From: Candidatus Tityobacter terrigena | Lineage (GTDB): Bacteria > Vulcanimicrobiota > Vulcanimicrobiia > Vulcanimicrobiales > Vulcanimicrobiaceae | NCBI GenBank assembly: GCA_003156715.1 | Contig: PMHO01000038.1 | Coordinates: 85,638 to 149,637 of the forward strand | Direction: 5' to 3' | DNA length: 64,000 bases | Shown here: positions 33,148 to 42,830 of the stretch, one piece after another | How positions within the stretch are numbered: position 1 is the stretch's first letter | How the letters are laid out: every line of letters starts with the position of its first letter | Notes under the pieces: generated by a model | The model's database searches: none | What the model saw: only the letters and a program-made list of their open reading frames with translations | What the model was told of the DNA's origin: nothing | Made by a program: the position numbers and the translations under genes

Positions 33148-35526
33148 TTAACTGCCGCCCGGCCACGTCCAGTCCGCAATCTCCGGCAGGTCCTCGCCGT
33201 GGGCGCGAATGTAGGCGCGATGCTCGATGAGCTTATTTGCGATCGTATCCTTGATGTGAGCCGAGCGATCTCGCAGCCGCGGTATGCGGTCGACGGCAGC
33301 GCCGGCAAGATGGAAGCGGTCGAGCTCGTTGACGACGGTCATGTCGAATGGGGTTGTCGTCGTCCCCTCTTCGTTATAACCGTGGACGTGGAGATTGTCG
33401 TGGTTCCGGCGGCGGTACGTCAAGCGGTGAATTAACGCCGGGTAGCCGTGGTACGCGAAAATCACCGGCTTGTCGACCGTGAAGAGCGCGTCGAAGTCGG
33501 CGTCGGGCAAACCGTGGGGATGCTCGCTTGGCGACTGCAATTTCATCAGGTCGACCACGTTCACCACGCGGATCCGCACGTCGGCGAACTGCTCCCTTAA
33601 GAAGGCGACGGCGGCCAGCGTCTCGAGCGTCGGGATGTCTCCGGCACAAGCCATCACGACGTCGGGTTCGGCACCCGCATCGTTGCCGGCCCAGTCCCAC
33701 ACGCCGATCCCCTTCGTACAGTGCTCGACGGCGCTCTCCATGTCAAGGTATTGCAGAGCCGGCTGCTTGCCCGCCACGATGACGTTGACGTAATTGCGGC
33801 TGCGCAGACAGTGGTCGGCAACCGACAGCAACGTGTTCGCGTCCGGGGGCAGATAGACGCGGATGACGTCGGCTTTCTTGTTGACGACGTGATCGATGAA
33901 ACCGGGATCCTGGTGCGAGAACCCGTTGTGGTCCTGCCGCCACACGTGCGACGTCAGCAGGTAGGTTAGCGAAGCGATCGGTTCGCGCCAGTGAATCGCG
34001 CGCGAGACCTTCAGCCATTTCGCGTGTTGGTTGAACATCGAATCGATGACGTGAATGAAGGCCTCGTAGCAAGAAAAGAAGCCGTGGCGTCCCGTGAGCA
34101 GGTACCCTTCCAGCCAGCCTTGGCAGAGGTGTTCGCTCAGGACCTCGAGCACGCGGCCTTCGGGATCGAGGTGCTCGTCGTCGGCCGGTTCGGTTTCGGC
34201 GATCCAACGCCGGCCGGTGGCCTCGAAAAGCGCATCGAGCCGGTTCGACGACGTTTCGTCGGGCCCGAACGTGCGAAAGCTGCGCGCGTTGCCGCGCACC
34301 GTGTCGCGCAAGAATTCGCCCAGGATGCGGGTCGACTCGGCGACCGTTACCCCGGGCCGGACGGTCAGGGCGTAAGCGCGAAAGTCCGGCAGGTCGAGGG
34401 GCGTCAATAGCTTTCCGCCGTTTGCGTTTGGGTTGTCGCCCATGCGCCGGTGTCCCGAGGGTGCGAGGTTCCGCAACTCCTCGACGAGCCGGCCGCTCGA
34501 ATCGAACAGCTCCTCGGGGCGATAGCTTTTCATCCACGCTTCGAGCGCGGCCCGGTGCTGCGGGTTCGTCCGTGCAGCCTCGATCGGGACCTGATGTGCT
34601 CGCCAGGAGCCCTCGACCCGCAAGCCATCGATTTCTTTCGGACCCGTCCAGCCCTTGAGCGTTTTCAAAACGATCATCGGCCAACGAGGCCGCTCGGTAT
34701 AGCCGTTCGTGCGCGCTCGGTGCTGAATCGCAGCGATCTCGTCGAGAACAGCATCGAGCGTGCGCGCCATGAGCTGATGCATCGCTTCGGGTTCGTGACC
34801 TTCGACGAAGTACGGTTTCCAGCCGCAACCTTCAAGTAGCTCGATGAGCTCGGACGAAGGAATGCGCGCGAGGATGGTAGGGTTCGCGATCTTGAAGCCG
34901 TTCAGGTGCAGGATGGGCAGAACGGCCCCGTCGGAGACCGGATTAAGAAATTTGTTTCCGTGCCAGCTCGTCGCCAAGGGACCTGTCTCCGCCTCGCCGT
35001 CGCCGATCACGCAAGCTACGAGCAGTTTGGGATTATCGAATGCGGCGCCGAACGCGTGGGCCAGCGAATACCCGAGTTCGCCGCCCTCGTGAATCGAGCC
35101 CGGCGTCTCGGCCGCGACGTGGCTCGGGATGCCGCCGGGAAACGAGAACTGTTTGAACAGCCGCTGCAATCCGGCTTCATCCTGGGAAACGTGCGGGTAG
35201 TATTCGCTGTACGTTCCCTCGAGGTACACGTTGGCCACGATCCCCGGGGCACCGTGGCCGGGACCTGCGATATAGATCGTGTCGAGATCGCGTGCAACGA
35301 TCGCACGATTGAGGTGCACATAGACGAAATTTTGCCCGGGCGTCGTGCCCCAATGGCCCATCAAGCGCGGCTTCACGTGCTCGGCAGCCAGCGGTTCGCG
35401 CAAGAGCGGATTGGCGAGAAGGTAAATTTGCCCGACCGAGAGGTAGTTCGCCGCTCGCCAGTATGCGTCGATGCGCCGCAGCTCTTCTTCAGCAAGCGGC
35501 CCAGTTTGGGTTCTTAGGGTCGTCAT
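33148..35526 (-). CDS. xfp: Phosphoketolase (xylulose-5-phosphate/fructose-6-phosphate)
   Basis: 792 residues, full length. The TPP signature [20 protein letters not shown] near residue 180, the conserved [22 protein letters not shown] near 90 and [20 protein letters not shown] near the C-terminus are diagnostic. The enzyme splits xylulose-5-P or fructose-6-P to acetyl-P and a shorter sugar phosphate, in the cytoplasm. It leads the ackA operon. Its ATG lies 7 nt after a TATACT -10 box, so the transcript is probably leaderless. Together the operon bypasses part of glycolysis. Confidence 0.96.
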   Translation of the reverse strand: MTTLRTQTGPLAEEELRRIDAYWRAANYLSVGQIYLLANPLLREPLAAEHVKPRLMGHWGTTPGQNFVYVHLNRAIVARDLDTIYIAGPGHGAPGIVANVYLEGTYSEYYPHVSQDEAGLQRLFKQFSFPGGIPSHVAAETPGSIHEGGELGYSLAHAFGAAFDNPKLLVACVIGDGEAETGPLATSWHGNKFLNPVSDGAVLPILHLNGFKIANPTILARIPSSELIELLEGCGWKPYFVEGHEPEAMHQLMARTLDAVLDEIAAIQHRARTNGYTERPRWPMIVLKTLKGWTGPKEIDGLRVEGSWRAHQVPIEAARTNPQHRAALEAWMKSYRPEELFDSSGRLVEELRNLAPSGHRRMGDNPNANGGKLLTPLDLPDFRAYALTVRPGVTVAESTRILGEFLRDTVRGNARSFRTFGPDETSSNRLDALFEATGRRWIAETEPADDEHLDPEGRVLEVLSEHLCQGWLEGYLLTGRHGFFSCYEAFIHVIDSMFNQHAKWLKVSRAIHWREPIASLTYLLTSHVWRQDHNGFSHQDPGFIDHVVNKKADVIRVYLPPDANTLLSVADHCLRSRNYVNVIVAGKQPALQYLDMESAVEHCTKGIGVWDWAGNDAGAEPDVVMACAGDIPTLETLAAVAFLREQFADVRIRVVNVVDLMKLQSPSEHPHGLPDADFDALFTVDKPVIFAYHGYPALIHRLTYRRRNHDNLHVHGYNEEGTTTTPFDMTVVNELDRFHLAGAAVDRIPRLRDRSAHIKDTIANKLIEHRAYIRAHGEDLPEIADWTWPGGS

Positions 35527-35533
35527 GGCTGCG

Positions 35534-35562
35534 AGTATACTACGCCGTGGTTCACAAGCGAA
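35534..35562 (-). promoter_or_regulatory. xfp promoter, probably leaderless
   Basis: TATACT (35539-35534) is a good -10 box. A weak -35 (TTCGCT, 35562-35557) lies 17 bp upstream. Only 7 nt separate the -10 from the ATG, so transcription would begin at or next to the start codon. Confidence 0.6.
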
Positions 35563-35634
35563 GCGTGCGATGTGTTAACGCAGGGAGCCGGGGTTGTTCG
35601 CTGCGCAGTTGCGGGGACCACCAATAATGCGAAG

Positions 35635-35658
35635 AGACCCCGCCGGTAGCGGGGCCTC
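35635..35658 (-). terminator. Hairpin after the small secreted-protein gene
   Basis: CCCCGC and GCGGGG form a stem around CGGTA, extended by GAG/CTC past one mismatch. It lies 38 bp after the end of the minus-strand gene at 35696; the T-run is weak, so termination efficiency is uncertain. Confidence 0.5.
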
Positions 35659-35695
35659 CTCGTTCGAGCCGGTTAGGCTCTTCGAATTCTTGGTC

Positions 35696-36118
35696 TTAGA
35701 CGAGCGAGGTCACAAAGAACGTCCCGTCGAGCCAGTAACCGTGCGCAACGACCTCGCGACCGACCGCAACCTTCCCGGTCCGCTTCGTGTCGAGCGCCGG
35801 TTGATCGTTGACCACGAGCTTGCGATCGGTCAACTGCAGCGTCACGAGATGTCCGGTTACGAAGGTGATCGTTCCGGCAAGGTGCTCGTGGCGCATTTTA
35901 TCGGTGTCGGGCGGGCAGTTCCCATTGGGCATCCAGTTGTCGTCGCGCCACGACCCGCAGCGCGTGTCGTTGTAGATTTCCATCTGGGCGGGTGGCGCAG
36001 GCGCTGCAGCGTCAGGTCCGGCCGCTTGCGCAAACGCTGGTTGAGCGCCGGCCAGGCCGATCAGGGCGATACTGCTCCCGAAGACGGCGGCGTTCAAGGC
36101 GACGAAGATATTTTTCAT
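35696..36118 (-). CDS. Secreted small protein of unknown function
   Basis: About 140 residues. A signal peptide (FVALNAAVFGSSIALIGLAG...AFAQ) precedes a Pro/Ala-rich linker (GPDAAAPAPPAQ) and a beta-rich domain with QLTDRKLVVNDQPALD and HGYWLDGTFFVTSL, an OB-like pattern. A single CGSWR and CPPD segment contains two Cys that might form a disulfide. AGAAGGA precedes ATG 36118. I do not recognise the family. Confidence 0.7.
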   Translation of the reverse strand: MKNIFVALNAAVFGSSIALIGLAGAQPAFAQAAGPDAAAPAPPAQMEIYNDTRCGSWRDDNWMPNGNCPPDTDKMRHEHLAGTITFVTGHLVTLQLTDRKLVVNDQPALDTKRTGKVAVGREVVAHGYWLDGTFFVTSLV

Positions 36119-36288
36119 GGGACGATTCCTTCTAGACGATAGTCCAGTTCGGCGCCCAAAGAAAAAAAGAGCGTCAGGCATCTTATACCCAAAAACGGAA
36201 AGTGCTAACAACGTTGGAATGACTTACGCGCACGATTGCACCGATCGATGCTGCGCAGGCGGCCTGAGCGGGCTCCTCGGCGAGGACA

Positions 36289-37857
36289 TTGAACTTTCCA
36301 CTGCACATGCGCACTGGTACCGGACTTCCTGTGAGGCGCGGTCTTAGGCCGGGAGGCTTCTGGTCGCTCTTGCTCGTTTGGATTCTCGCGCTCTGGGCGA
36401 TTGTCGACGCCGGCAGCGGCCTTCTCGAAGCGGTTCGCCTCGTTTCGATCGCCGATACATCGGCCGTAAGCTGGCCTTCGCTTATCGCTGCCTGCGCGAC
36501 GTCGCTCGTGTTCGTCGGCGTAGGCTTGCTTCTCGTGATGGCGCGCCCCAACTCGGTCACCTGGGGCTTCTTTCTCCTAGCTTGCGGCTACACGATCGCG
36601 CAGTTCGGATCGCTCGGGGCCTTGCTGCCTGCGGCATGGGCGATACCGTATCGGGTTAGTCGGGCTGTGGCGATTGCGATGGCGATCGGCGGCGGCAGCA
36701 TTTTCGCGGCTCGCTTCCCCAACGGCACCAAGACAAGGGTTGGGATGCTGCTAGAGCGTGTCGGGGTGCCCGTTGCCCTCGTCATCGCCGCCTTGTACCT
36801 CGCAAGGTTGCTCCTTGCAGCCTCGGACCCGATCGCGCCCCTCATCAAAACTGCCTACGAGGTGGCGCTTCTCGCGATCCTTGCTCTGAATGTTGCCGTT
36901 GGCATCTACCGCCGCGCGGAATCGCGCGGTGAAGAGCGCGCTCGTGGACAGTGGGTCATCTCAGGCTCGACGATTGGGGTCGGCGCGGTTTTTGCCGACA
37001 CGGTCATGCGGTTGCTGCGCGTGCCGGGCTTCGATGGATCTGCACTCGACACAACCCTCAGTGTCGCAATTATCGTCATTCCGTTGTCGGTCGCCTATGC
37101 GGTCTTGCGCCACCGGGTCATCGACGTGCGCTTTGCGATCAACCGCGCTCTCGTGTTCGGGCTCATCACCACGGGATCGATCCTTGCTTTCTCGCTCATC
37201 GAATGGTTTCTCGGCAAAGAGCTGGAGGCCACGCGCTTAGCGCTCGACGTCGAGGTGGGTCTGGCGCTGGCGATCGGCTTCTCGTTCGATCGCCTCAAAG
37301 GGCTAGTCGATCGAGGCGTCGAGCGCGCCTTTTTTCGGCGTCAACATGCGGCAGCAGAACGCTTGCGGCGCGCCGTCGAGGCGCTGCCGCATGCGGGGGC
37401 GCCGGAGACCGTGGACGAGCTCATGATCTCCGAGCCGTCCGAGGCCTACGGGTTATCATCGGCGGCGCTGTTTCGCAAGACTCTCAATGGAAGCTTCGAG
37501 CGAACCGCGTCGCGTGGCTGGGACAATGGATGTGACAGCGTCGTGACGAGCGCCGACCCGCTTCTCGCCTACGTAGCGGCGAGCATCAGACCCCTCGAGC
37601 TCGACGATACGCGGTACCGCCTCAAGGTGCCGAGTGGCGAATTGCGGCCGGAGGTAGCCGTCCCGATCGCAGCGCGCCACGAACTTTTGGCATTCGCGCT
37701 GTACGGGCCGCACGAAAGCGGGGAGATGATCGACCCGGAGGAGCGGAGCACGCTCGGCGATCTTGCCGTCGCGGCGGCTGCGGCGTACGATCACCTCGAA
37801 GCGGCGGACCTCAAGCGCGAAGTACATGAATTACGCCGCCGACGGGGCATAAGGTGA
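36289..37857 (+). CDS. Polytopic membrane sensor with GAF-like C-terminus, no kinase domain
   Basis: 522 residues. About eight membrane helices fill residues 22-300, followed by a linker (DRLKGLVDRGVERAFFRR) and a GAF-like domain to the end. The layout resembles the input half of sensor histidine kinases or SpoIIE sensors, but the catalytic half is missing, so it may be a stand-alone sensor. The start is uncertain: TTG 36289 has a short GAGG site, whereas ATG 36307 has none. It is followed within 4 bp by a small hydrophilic protein gene. Confidence 0.7.
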   Translation: MNFPLHMRTGTGLPVRRGLRPGGFWSLLLVWILALWAIVDAGSGLLEAVRLVSIADTSAVSWPSLIAACATSLVFVGVGLLLVMARPNSVTWGFFLLACGYTIAQFGSLGALLPAAWAIPYRVSRAVAIAMAIGGGSIFAARFPNGTKTRVGMLLERVGVPVALVIAALYLARLLLAASDPIAPLIKTAYEVALLAILALNVAVGIYRRAESRGEERARGQWVISGSTIGVGAVFADTVMRLLRVPGFDGSALDTTLSVAIIVIPLSVAYAVLRHRVIDVRFAINRALVFGLITTGSILAFSLIEWFLGKELEATRLALDVEVGLALAIGFSFDRLKGLVDRGVERAFFRRQHAAAERLRRAVEALPHAGAPETVDELMISEPSEAYGLSSAALFRKTLNGSFERTASRGWDNGCDSVVTSADPLLAYVAASIRPLELDDTRYRLKVPSGELRPEVAVPIAARHELLAFALYGPHESGEMIDPEERSTLGDLAVAAAAAYDHLEAADLKREVHELRRRRGIR

Positions 37858-37861
37858 TCCT

Positions 37862-38077
37862 ATGGACGACTATAAGAACGCGCTCCCGGAAGAGGTCGCC
37901 GAGCGGAGGGATTCCGACGAGCCTCGACCGCTGCACTCCTTGGCCGATAAAGAAAGGCCGCTGAGCCGGCGAGAGGCCGATGTCGCGGGGATCTCGCAGA
38001 CCCCCGAAACCGTATACGGCGACGACTCTACCGAGCCCAACAGCGACGACCAGCGCGACGCTCACCGAGCAGAATAG
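37862..38077 (+). CDS. Small acidic hydrophilic protein
   Basis: 71 residues, rich in Asp, Glu and Arg, without hydrophobic segments, probably disordered. AAGGTGAT precedes its ATG, and it follows the sensor gene at 36289 after 4 bp, so both are probably expressed together. Family unknown; the signals, rather than any homology, support it. Confidence 0.6.
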   Translation: MDDYKNALPEEVAERRDSDEPRPLHSLADKERPLSRREADVAGISQTPETVYGDDSTEPNSDDQRDAHRAE

Positions 38078-38209
38078 ACCGCGCGTAACGTCCTGACGTC
38101 CGGGCACACGACCTGCGGTCGAGGAGCGAGCGGTACGGGTCATCGGCGAGACGCAACGGCAGTGACGTGCACTCGCACGCCACTGCCGAAGGTCATGGCC
38201 GGCGTTCGA

Positions 38210-39166
38210 CTACTTACCGGGACCCGCGTCGGGATGTGCCGGCGCCGGAGCCGCGTGAGCCGCAGCCGGATCCGGGTGATGTGCGACCGTCGCCGGCACG
38301 CGCTGCGCAACTGGCGCCGCGCGATGCACGACCGGTGCTCCCGCATGCCGCGCAGCCGGAGCCGCGCGATGAACCACGGGTGCCGCGGCGCGATGCACGA
38401 TCGGTGCCAGAGCGTGACGCACCACGGCTGCAGGCGCGCGATGCACGACCGTCACCGGACGGTTGCTGCTGCTGAACGGACGCGCGACGGCTAATTCGCC
38501 CGGACGGCCATGATTGACGCTCGCAAAGAGACCGCGATCCTGCCCCGCGAGCAGGATATGCTCGCGCTGAACGGAGGTCAGCCCGAGGTGAGGCCCTCGC
38601 AGAATCGCGAGCTGTCCCGCGCTAGGACGTACCGTCAATCCCCCGCGGCCGCCGTTGTAAGCAATGCGAATCGGCGAGCGGTTGACGAACACGGTCCGAT
38701 CGACGTACACGTTGCGAGTGATACGCGAGTTGACGTTCGTGACGAACGTGTTATACCGAAAGACGTTCCCGGCCCAACGGCCGCCAACGTACCCGTTCCC
38801 GTAGTAGCCTGCGCCATAGTTCACGCCGCCGTAGAAGCCCACGCTCGTCCCCCAGTAACCTGAGTTAAAAGAGAAGCCGTAAGCACTTGCTCCCCAATAA
38901 CCAGGAGTCCAGAGATAGCCATACTGGGGTGCCTCGACCCACGTGCCCGGAACCCAGAAGTAGCCGCCCGGACCCCAAGCCCAGTATCCGGGCGTCCAAA
39001 TGTCGTTGGGCTCGAGCGCGACAGGCTGCGCGTACACTGGAATTGGGGGAGGCGGGTTGCCAACGTTGATGCCGACCCCGATCGATACTTGCGCAAGAGA
39101 CGGCACGGGGAGCGCGATGAACGTCATCGCTGCTACTAAGAATAAAAGAAGGCGGAAGGTTTTCAT
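38210..39166 (-). CDS. Secreted YXWGXW-type protein with His/Ala/Pro repeat tail
   Basis: About 318 residues. A signal peptide (FRLLLFLVAAMTFIALPVPSLAQ) leads to repeated W-rich units (DIWTPGYWAWGPGGYFWVPG, then GYLWTPGYWG, NSGYWGTSVGF), the signature of YXWGXW proteins. The last 120 residues are a low-complexity tail of Val-His-Arg-Ala/Pro units (APVVHRAAPA). It is likely in the periplasm or on the surface. AAAGGT precedes ATG 39166. It lies next to the slipin gene on the same strand. Function unknown. Confidence 0.85.
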   Translation of the reverse strand: MKTFRLLLFLVAAMTFIALPVPSLAQVSIGVGINVGNPPPPIPVYAQPVALEPNDIWTPGYWAWGPGGYFWVPGTWVEAPQYGYLWTPGYWGASAYGFSFNSGYWGTSVGFYGGVNYGAGYYGNGYVGGRWAGNVFRYNTFVTNVNSRITRNVYVDRTVFVNRSPIRIAYNGGRGGLTVRPSAGQLAILRGPHLGLTSVQREHILLAGQDRGLFASVNHGRPGELAVARPFSSSNRPVTVVHRAPAAVVRHALAPIVHRAAAPVVHRAAPAARHAGAPVVHRAAPVAQRVPATVAHHPDPAAAHAAPAPAHPDAGPGK

Positions 39167-39210
39167 AATGTTGATACCTTTCAAATGATGTTCGAAGACC
39201 AGCACGAGAC

Positions 39211-40023
39211 TCATCGCCCCGCAGCTTTAAGGCCGTTCCCAGGGGGCGCCGAGGTCACGTTCTTGTTGACGATATCCAAGAATGGCTTCACGATGTCCAG
39301 GGGCATCGGGAAGATCACGGTCGAATTGTGCTCGCCACCGATTTCGGTAAGCGTTTGCAGATAGCGCAGCTGCATAGCGGCCGGAACGGCGGCCAGGATC
39401 GTGGCTGCATTGACGAGCGTCTGCGCTGCCTGGAACTCGGCTTCCGCGTGAATGACCTTTGCTCTGCGGTCGCGTTCGGCTTCGGCCTGCTTGGCGATCG
39501 CCTTGACCATATTGTCGGTGAGTTGCACGTCGCGAATCTCGACGGCGCTCACGTCGATACCCCAAGCTTTGGTGCGGGAATCGAGAATGTCTTGGATGTC
39601 CGTATTGAGTTTAGCGCGCTCGGAGAGCATCTCGTCGAGATCGTGCTGTCCAAGCACGGATCGGAGGGTCGTCTGGGCCAGCATATTGGTGGCCGCAATG
39701 AATTGCTCCACCGCGATGACGGACTTTGCCGGATCGACGACGTGGAAGTAGAGGACGGCGTCGACCTTCACCGAGACGTTATCGCGAGAGATGAGATCTT
39801 GGCTGGGAACTTCCATGACGACCGTCCGCAAATCGACCCGCACGAGCTGTTGCACGAGCGGAATCAGAACGATCAACCCCGGCCCCCCGACGTGCGAGAA
39901 GCGGCCGAGCGTGAAAACGACGCCGCGCTCGTATTCGCGCAGGACCTTCAACGATGCGTTCGCGAGCAGCACAAGCACGAAAAACACGACAAGGGGCGTT
40001 ATGAAACCGGAAAGGGCAAGCAT
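39211..40023 (-). CDS. Slipin (SPFH/band 7 membrane protein)
   Basis: 270 residues. An N-terminal membrane helix (LVVFFVLVLLANASL) is followed by the SPFH domain (ERGVVFTLGRFSHVGGPGLI; VDLRTVVMEVPSQDLISRDN; LGQHDLDEMLSERAKLN) and a coiled coil (AEAERDRRAKVIHAEAEF). Members form ring-like membrane microdomains. A NfeD-like partner, common for some slipins, is not adjacent. It ends 44 bp before the secreted W-rich protein gene. Confidence 0.92.
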   Translation of the reverse strand: MLALSGFITPLVVFFVLVLLANASLKVLREYERGVVFTLGRFSHVGGPGLIVLIPLVQQLVRVDLRTVVMEVPSQDLISRDNVSVKVDAVLYFHVVDPAKSVIAVEQFIAATNMLAQTTLRSVLGQHDLDEMLSERAKLNTDIQDILDSRTKAWGIDVSAVEIRDVQLTDNMVKAIAKQAEAERDRRAKVIHAEAEFQAAQTLVNAATILAAVPAAMQLRYLQTLTEIGGEHNSTVIFPMPLDIVKPFLDIVNKNVTSAPPGNGLKAAGR

Positions 40024-40221
40024 TGGGCGACCTCAGTTGGCACGCTCGACGAGCGCGCAGTACGCTCATTATATCGCAGCGGGGCGCGGTGCGGTATCGT
40101 GAAACGCACGGAAGGCGATTTCGTCCCCATCACAATCGGACGCCCAAGCGCAAAGCGCAGGGCGATTTTGCCCGACCCGTCGAATTCACGATCATAGCAT
40201 GGTGGTCGCAGCGCGCATATC

Positions 40222-41274
40222 GTGAAAAAGGCCGATCGGACAAGACGGGGAGGCGCTCCAGCGCTCCACGACGCGATCCCGGAGTCGGATTCGGCATACC
40301 CGATCCTCTCGGGCATCCTCCGCGTCGTACCGGTTTCGCGTTGGGCCTTTGCGCGGGTGGCGCCGAACGGAGATCTCGGCTCGCTTTTCAGCTCGCACGC
40401 GAAGGGCGAGAAACTCGCGGGACTGACGGGGCTCGCGGACGAGCTCCAGCGCCAGCGCACGGCATCTCGTTCGGGGCCCCGGATCGCGGCGACGCTGGGA
40501 CCTCTCGATGATTTCGAGAGCGGAATAACGCTCGTTTTTGCCGACGCGCGCGCGCAATTTGGCATTCTCACGCTCTTGCGGACGGCGGAGTTGGGACCGT
40601 TCACGTCGAGCGAGATCAGGATGCTGACGTTTGCCTTGGACGCGCTCTCCGACCGGCTCTCCCACTTACGCTTGCAACCGCCGCCGCAGCTCGTTTCAGA
40701 GACGGATCATTCTCAGATAGCCGGTGCCGCCGACGTGTCGGAGGAGGCGTTCTACGTCCTGGACAGCGATCTTCAGATCGTTTTGGCGTGGAGCTCGGAA
40801 GACCAGCGCCGCATTGCCTTGACGGGACTTCACACCCGGATCGCCGAGCGCCTTCCCAACGTGCTCGAAGAGACGGTGCGCGAACTAACCGCCGCGTGGT
40901 CCAGCGAGTCAGTGAAGCATACCGGCGTCGCGCGCCCGGTTCCATTTCTCGTCGTCCGAACGCAACCGATGTCGGGCCCGGCTGGGCTGTTCATCGGCGT
41001 GCGCATCGATCGCTTTCGCCCGCCTAATTCGCTTACGGGGCCGGCGTCACGGTTTCATATCTCACCGCGTGAGGTGCAGGTGCTGGCACTGCTGCTCGAT
41101 GGTAACCACCTCGATCAAATCGCCGAGCAGTTGTACATCACGTCGTCCACCGTTCAGGATCATATCAACAGCATGCTCAATAGGACGGGAAGCCGTAACC
41201 GCAGCGAACTGATCGCACGCGTGCTAGGCTGGGAGTTGACGCCGACTGCCCGCCGCGCCAATGAGGCCGGCTGA
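40222..41274 (+). CDS. LuxR-type regulator with N-terminal sensory domains
   Basis: 350 residues. The last 70 residues form a LuxR helix-turn-helix (ISPREVQVLALLLDG, then HLDQIAEQLYITSSTVQDHI). Residues 20-150 look GAF-like and 165-260 PAS-like, so it probably senses a small ligand. It has no phosphoacceptor domain. Its GTG start lies next to a hairpin-prone leader. It stands alone between the divergent slipin gene and a convergent secreted protein gene. Confidence 0.88.
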   Translation: MKKADRTRRGGAPALHDAIPESDSAYPILSGILRVVPVSRWAFARVAPNGDLGSLFSSHAKGEKLAGLTGLADELQRQRTASRSGPRIAATLGPLDDFESGITLVFADARAQFGILTLLRTAELGPFTSSEIRMLTFALDALSDRLSHLRLQPPPQLVSETDHSQIAGAADVSEEAFYVLDSDLQIVLAWSSEDQRRIALTGLHTRIAERLPNVLEETVRELTAAWSSESVKHTGVARPVPFLVVRTQPMSGPAGLFIGVRIDRFRPPNSLTGPASRFHISPREVQVLALLLDGNHLDQIAEQLYITSSTVQDHINSMLNRTGSRNRSELIARVLGWELTPTARRANEAG

Positions 41275-41320
41275 CGGCGTGCTATAGGGCTTGCCTTTCG
41301 CGGTGCGACCGCCGCTGAGG

Positions 41321-41779
41321 CTAATGGCCGATCCGAGCACAGGCGGCGAGTAGCTGTTGACGGGTCGTCGCATCGCGGACGGAAACGGCGAAGTTCTTAT
41401 TCTTGAATGACTCGATCGGAATCGCTACGATCGTATGCGAGACTTGACCGGCAGAAATCGGATTCAATGGTATGGGCGCCACCGCGCCCCCCGGCGCGTC
41501 CTGGCAGTTGGTTCCGACGGCAAGGCTCAAACTCGAACGCAGAGCCGCGAAATTGGTCGCGTAGACGTGTACGATCGTCTTGGGGCCCTGCGCGGTCAGC
41601 GTTACTGTTCCGTGCACTCGGGATCCGTTGCGTTCTTCGAGCGGCACGGTCATGCTACGACCCGTTGCCGCCGGCGTCGGGGTCGACGCCGCTAGGACCG
41701 GCCTCGACACGCCGCTTTGCGCCCCCCAACCGAGAGCCAGGGCAGCGGCGTAACCGGCGAATTTCCAGTGAGAGCGCAT
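41321..41779 (-). CDS. Secreted hypothetical protein
   Basis: 152 residues. A signal peptide (FAGYAAALALGWGAQSG) precedes a beta-rich domain with VHGTVTLTAQGPKTIVHVYA and CQDAPGG. Two Cys (CQD; ACARIGH) may form a disulfide. No family recognised. The gene is followed by an intergenic stretch with two hairpins on its promoter side. Confidence 0.65.
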   Translation of the reverse strand: MRSHWKFAGYAAALALGWGAQSGVSRPVLAASTPTPAATGRSMTVPLEERNGSRVHGTVTLTAQGPKTIVHVYATNFAALRSSLSLAVGTNCQDAPGGAVAPIPLNPISAGQVSHTIVAIPIESFKNKNFAVSVRDATTRQQLLAACARIGH

Positions 41780-41841
41780 GGCTTGTACCTATCCTTTGCC
41801 CCGTCGAGGCGGCCCGGAAACCCAAGAGTCGCCAGCCTTCG

Positions 41842-41882
41842 CGCCGCCTAGCGGCGGCGCCCTCCGGCGCACGGCGGAGGGC
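41842..41882. other. Two consecutive GC hairpins
   Basis: CGCCGC-CTA-GCGGCG (41842-41856) and an 8-bp stem GCCCTCCG/CGGAGGGC (41859-41882) follow each other. They lie between divergent genes (41321 minus, 41955 plus) and could act as transcript structures in either leader. No T-run. Confidence 0.45.
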
Positions 41883-41954
41883 TGGGCGCGTTCGTCTCAA
41901 GTAGGCGAACATCTCCGCTAACGGGAACCGTCACGATTCGAAACGGGGGGCGTC

Positions 41955-42818
41955 GTGGACCACACGAATTTCCTGGTGCCGCCGGGCCAGCCTTGCCGGC
42001 TGCGCGACATCGACCCGCAATTCACGTCCGAGTTCGAGAACAAATCGGATGCCCGCCATAAGCTCGAGAGCGACATCGAGCGCCTTGCGGCGTTGCAGGA
42101 TGTCTTCTTCGCCGCGCGGACCTACGCCCTGCTTGTGATCCTGCAAGGAATGGACGCGGCGGGAAAAGACAGCGCGATCAAGCACGTGATGTCCGGACTC
42201 AACCCTCAGGGCGTCGCCGTCTTCAGCTTCAAAGCGCCGAGCGGCTTGGAGCTCGGCCACGACTACCTCTGGCGCGCCGAGAAGGCGCTTCCGGAACGTG
42301 GGCGGCTCGGGATATTCAATCGCTCGTATTACGAGGAAGTGCTCGTGGTTCGAATCCACCCCGACTTCTTGGCGCGCGAGGGGGTGCCCGACTACGCGCT
42401 GCACGGCGATCTGTGGGCCGACCGCTTCGAAGACATAAACGCGTTCGAGCGCCACCTCTTCCGAAACGGAACGCATATCGTCAAGATTTTCCTACACGTT
42501 TCCAAGAACGAGCAGCGCAAACGATTGCTCGAGCGTGTGGATGACCCAGCGAAAAACTGGAAATTCTCTTCGCAAGACGTCGCCGAACGGCTCTACTGGG
42601 ACCGTTACCAGCAAGCCTACGAAGAGGCGATCGATCGTACGAGCACCGAGTGGGCGCCGTGGTACGTGATCCCCGCGGATCGAAAGTGGTTCGTGCGGGC
42701 CGTGCTCGGCGACATCCTCGTCGCAAAGCTCGACTCGTTCAAACTCCATTATCCGACTCCCGGCGAGGATCAGCGCGCCCAACTAGCCGCGATGCGCTCC
42801 AAATTAGAAGCCGAGTAG
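41955..42818 (+). CDS. Polyphosphate kinase 2 family protein
   Basis: 287 residues. The Walker A (LQGMDAAGKDSAIKHVMSGL, near residue 60), the lid and Walker B segments (RSYYEEVLVVRIHPDF; FLHVSKNEQRKRLLER) match PPK2 class enzymes, which transfer phosphate between polyphosphate and nucleotides (PPK2-I makes GTP/ATP; class II or III phosphorylates AMP). Which class it is cannot be told here. The GTG start was chosen for its position at the beginning of the conserved region. It is followed 12 bp later by an MHS transporter gene. Confidence 0.92.
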   Translation: MDHTNFLVPPGQPCRLRDIDPQFTSEFENKSDARHKLESDIERLAALQDVFFAARTYALLVILQGMDAAGKDSAIKHVMSGLNPQGVAVFSFKAPSGLELGHDYLWRAEKALPERGRLGIFNRSYYEEVLVVRIHPDFLAREGVPDYALHGDLWADRFEDINAFERHLFRNGTHIVKIFLHVSKNEQRKRLLERVDDPAKNWKFSSQDVAERLYWDRYQQAYEEAIDRTSTEWAPWYVIPADRKWFVRAVLGDILVAKLDSFKLHYPTPGEDQRAQLAAMRSKLEAE

Positions 42819-42830
42819 CGAGGAGCACGA

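Noticed and set aside
38153-38500. Plus-strand frames with repeated short units
   Set aside because: They mirror the His/Ala/Pro repeat tail of the secreted protein on the other strand and are not a CRISPR array; spacing and unit length vary.
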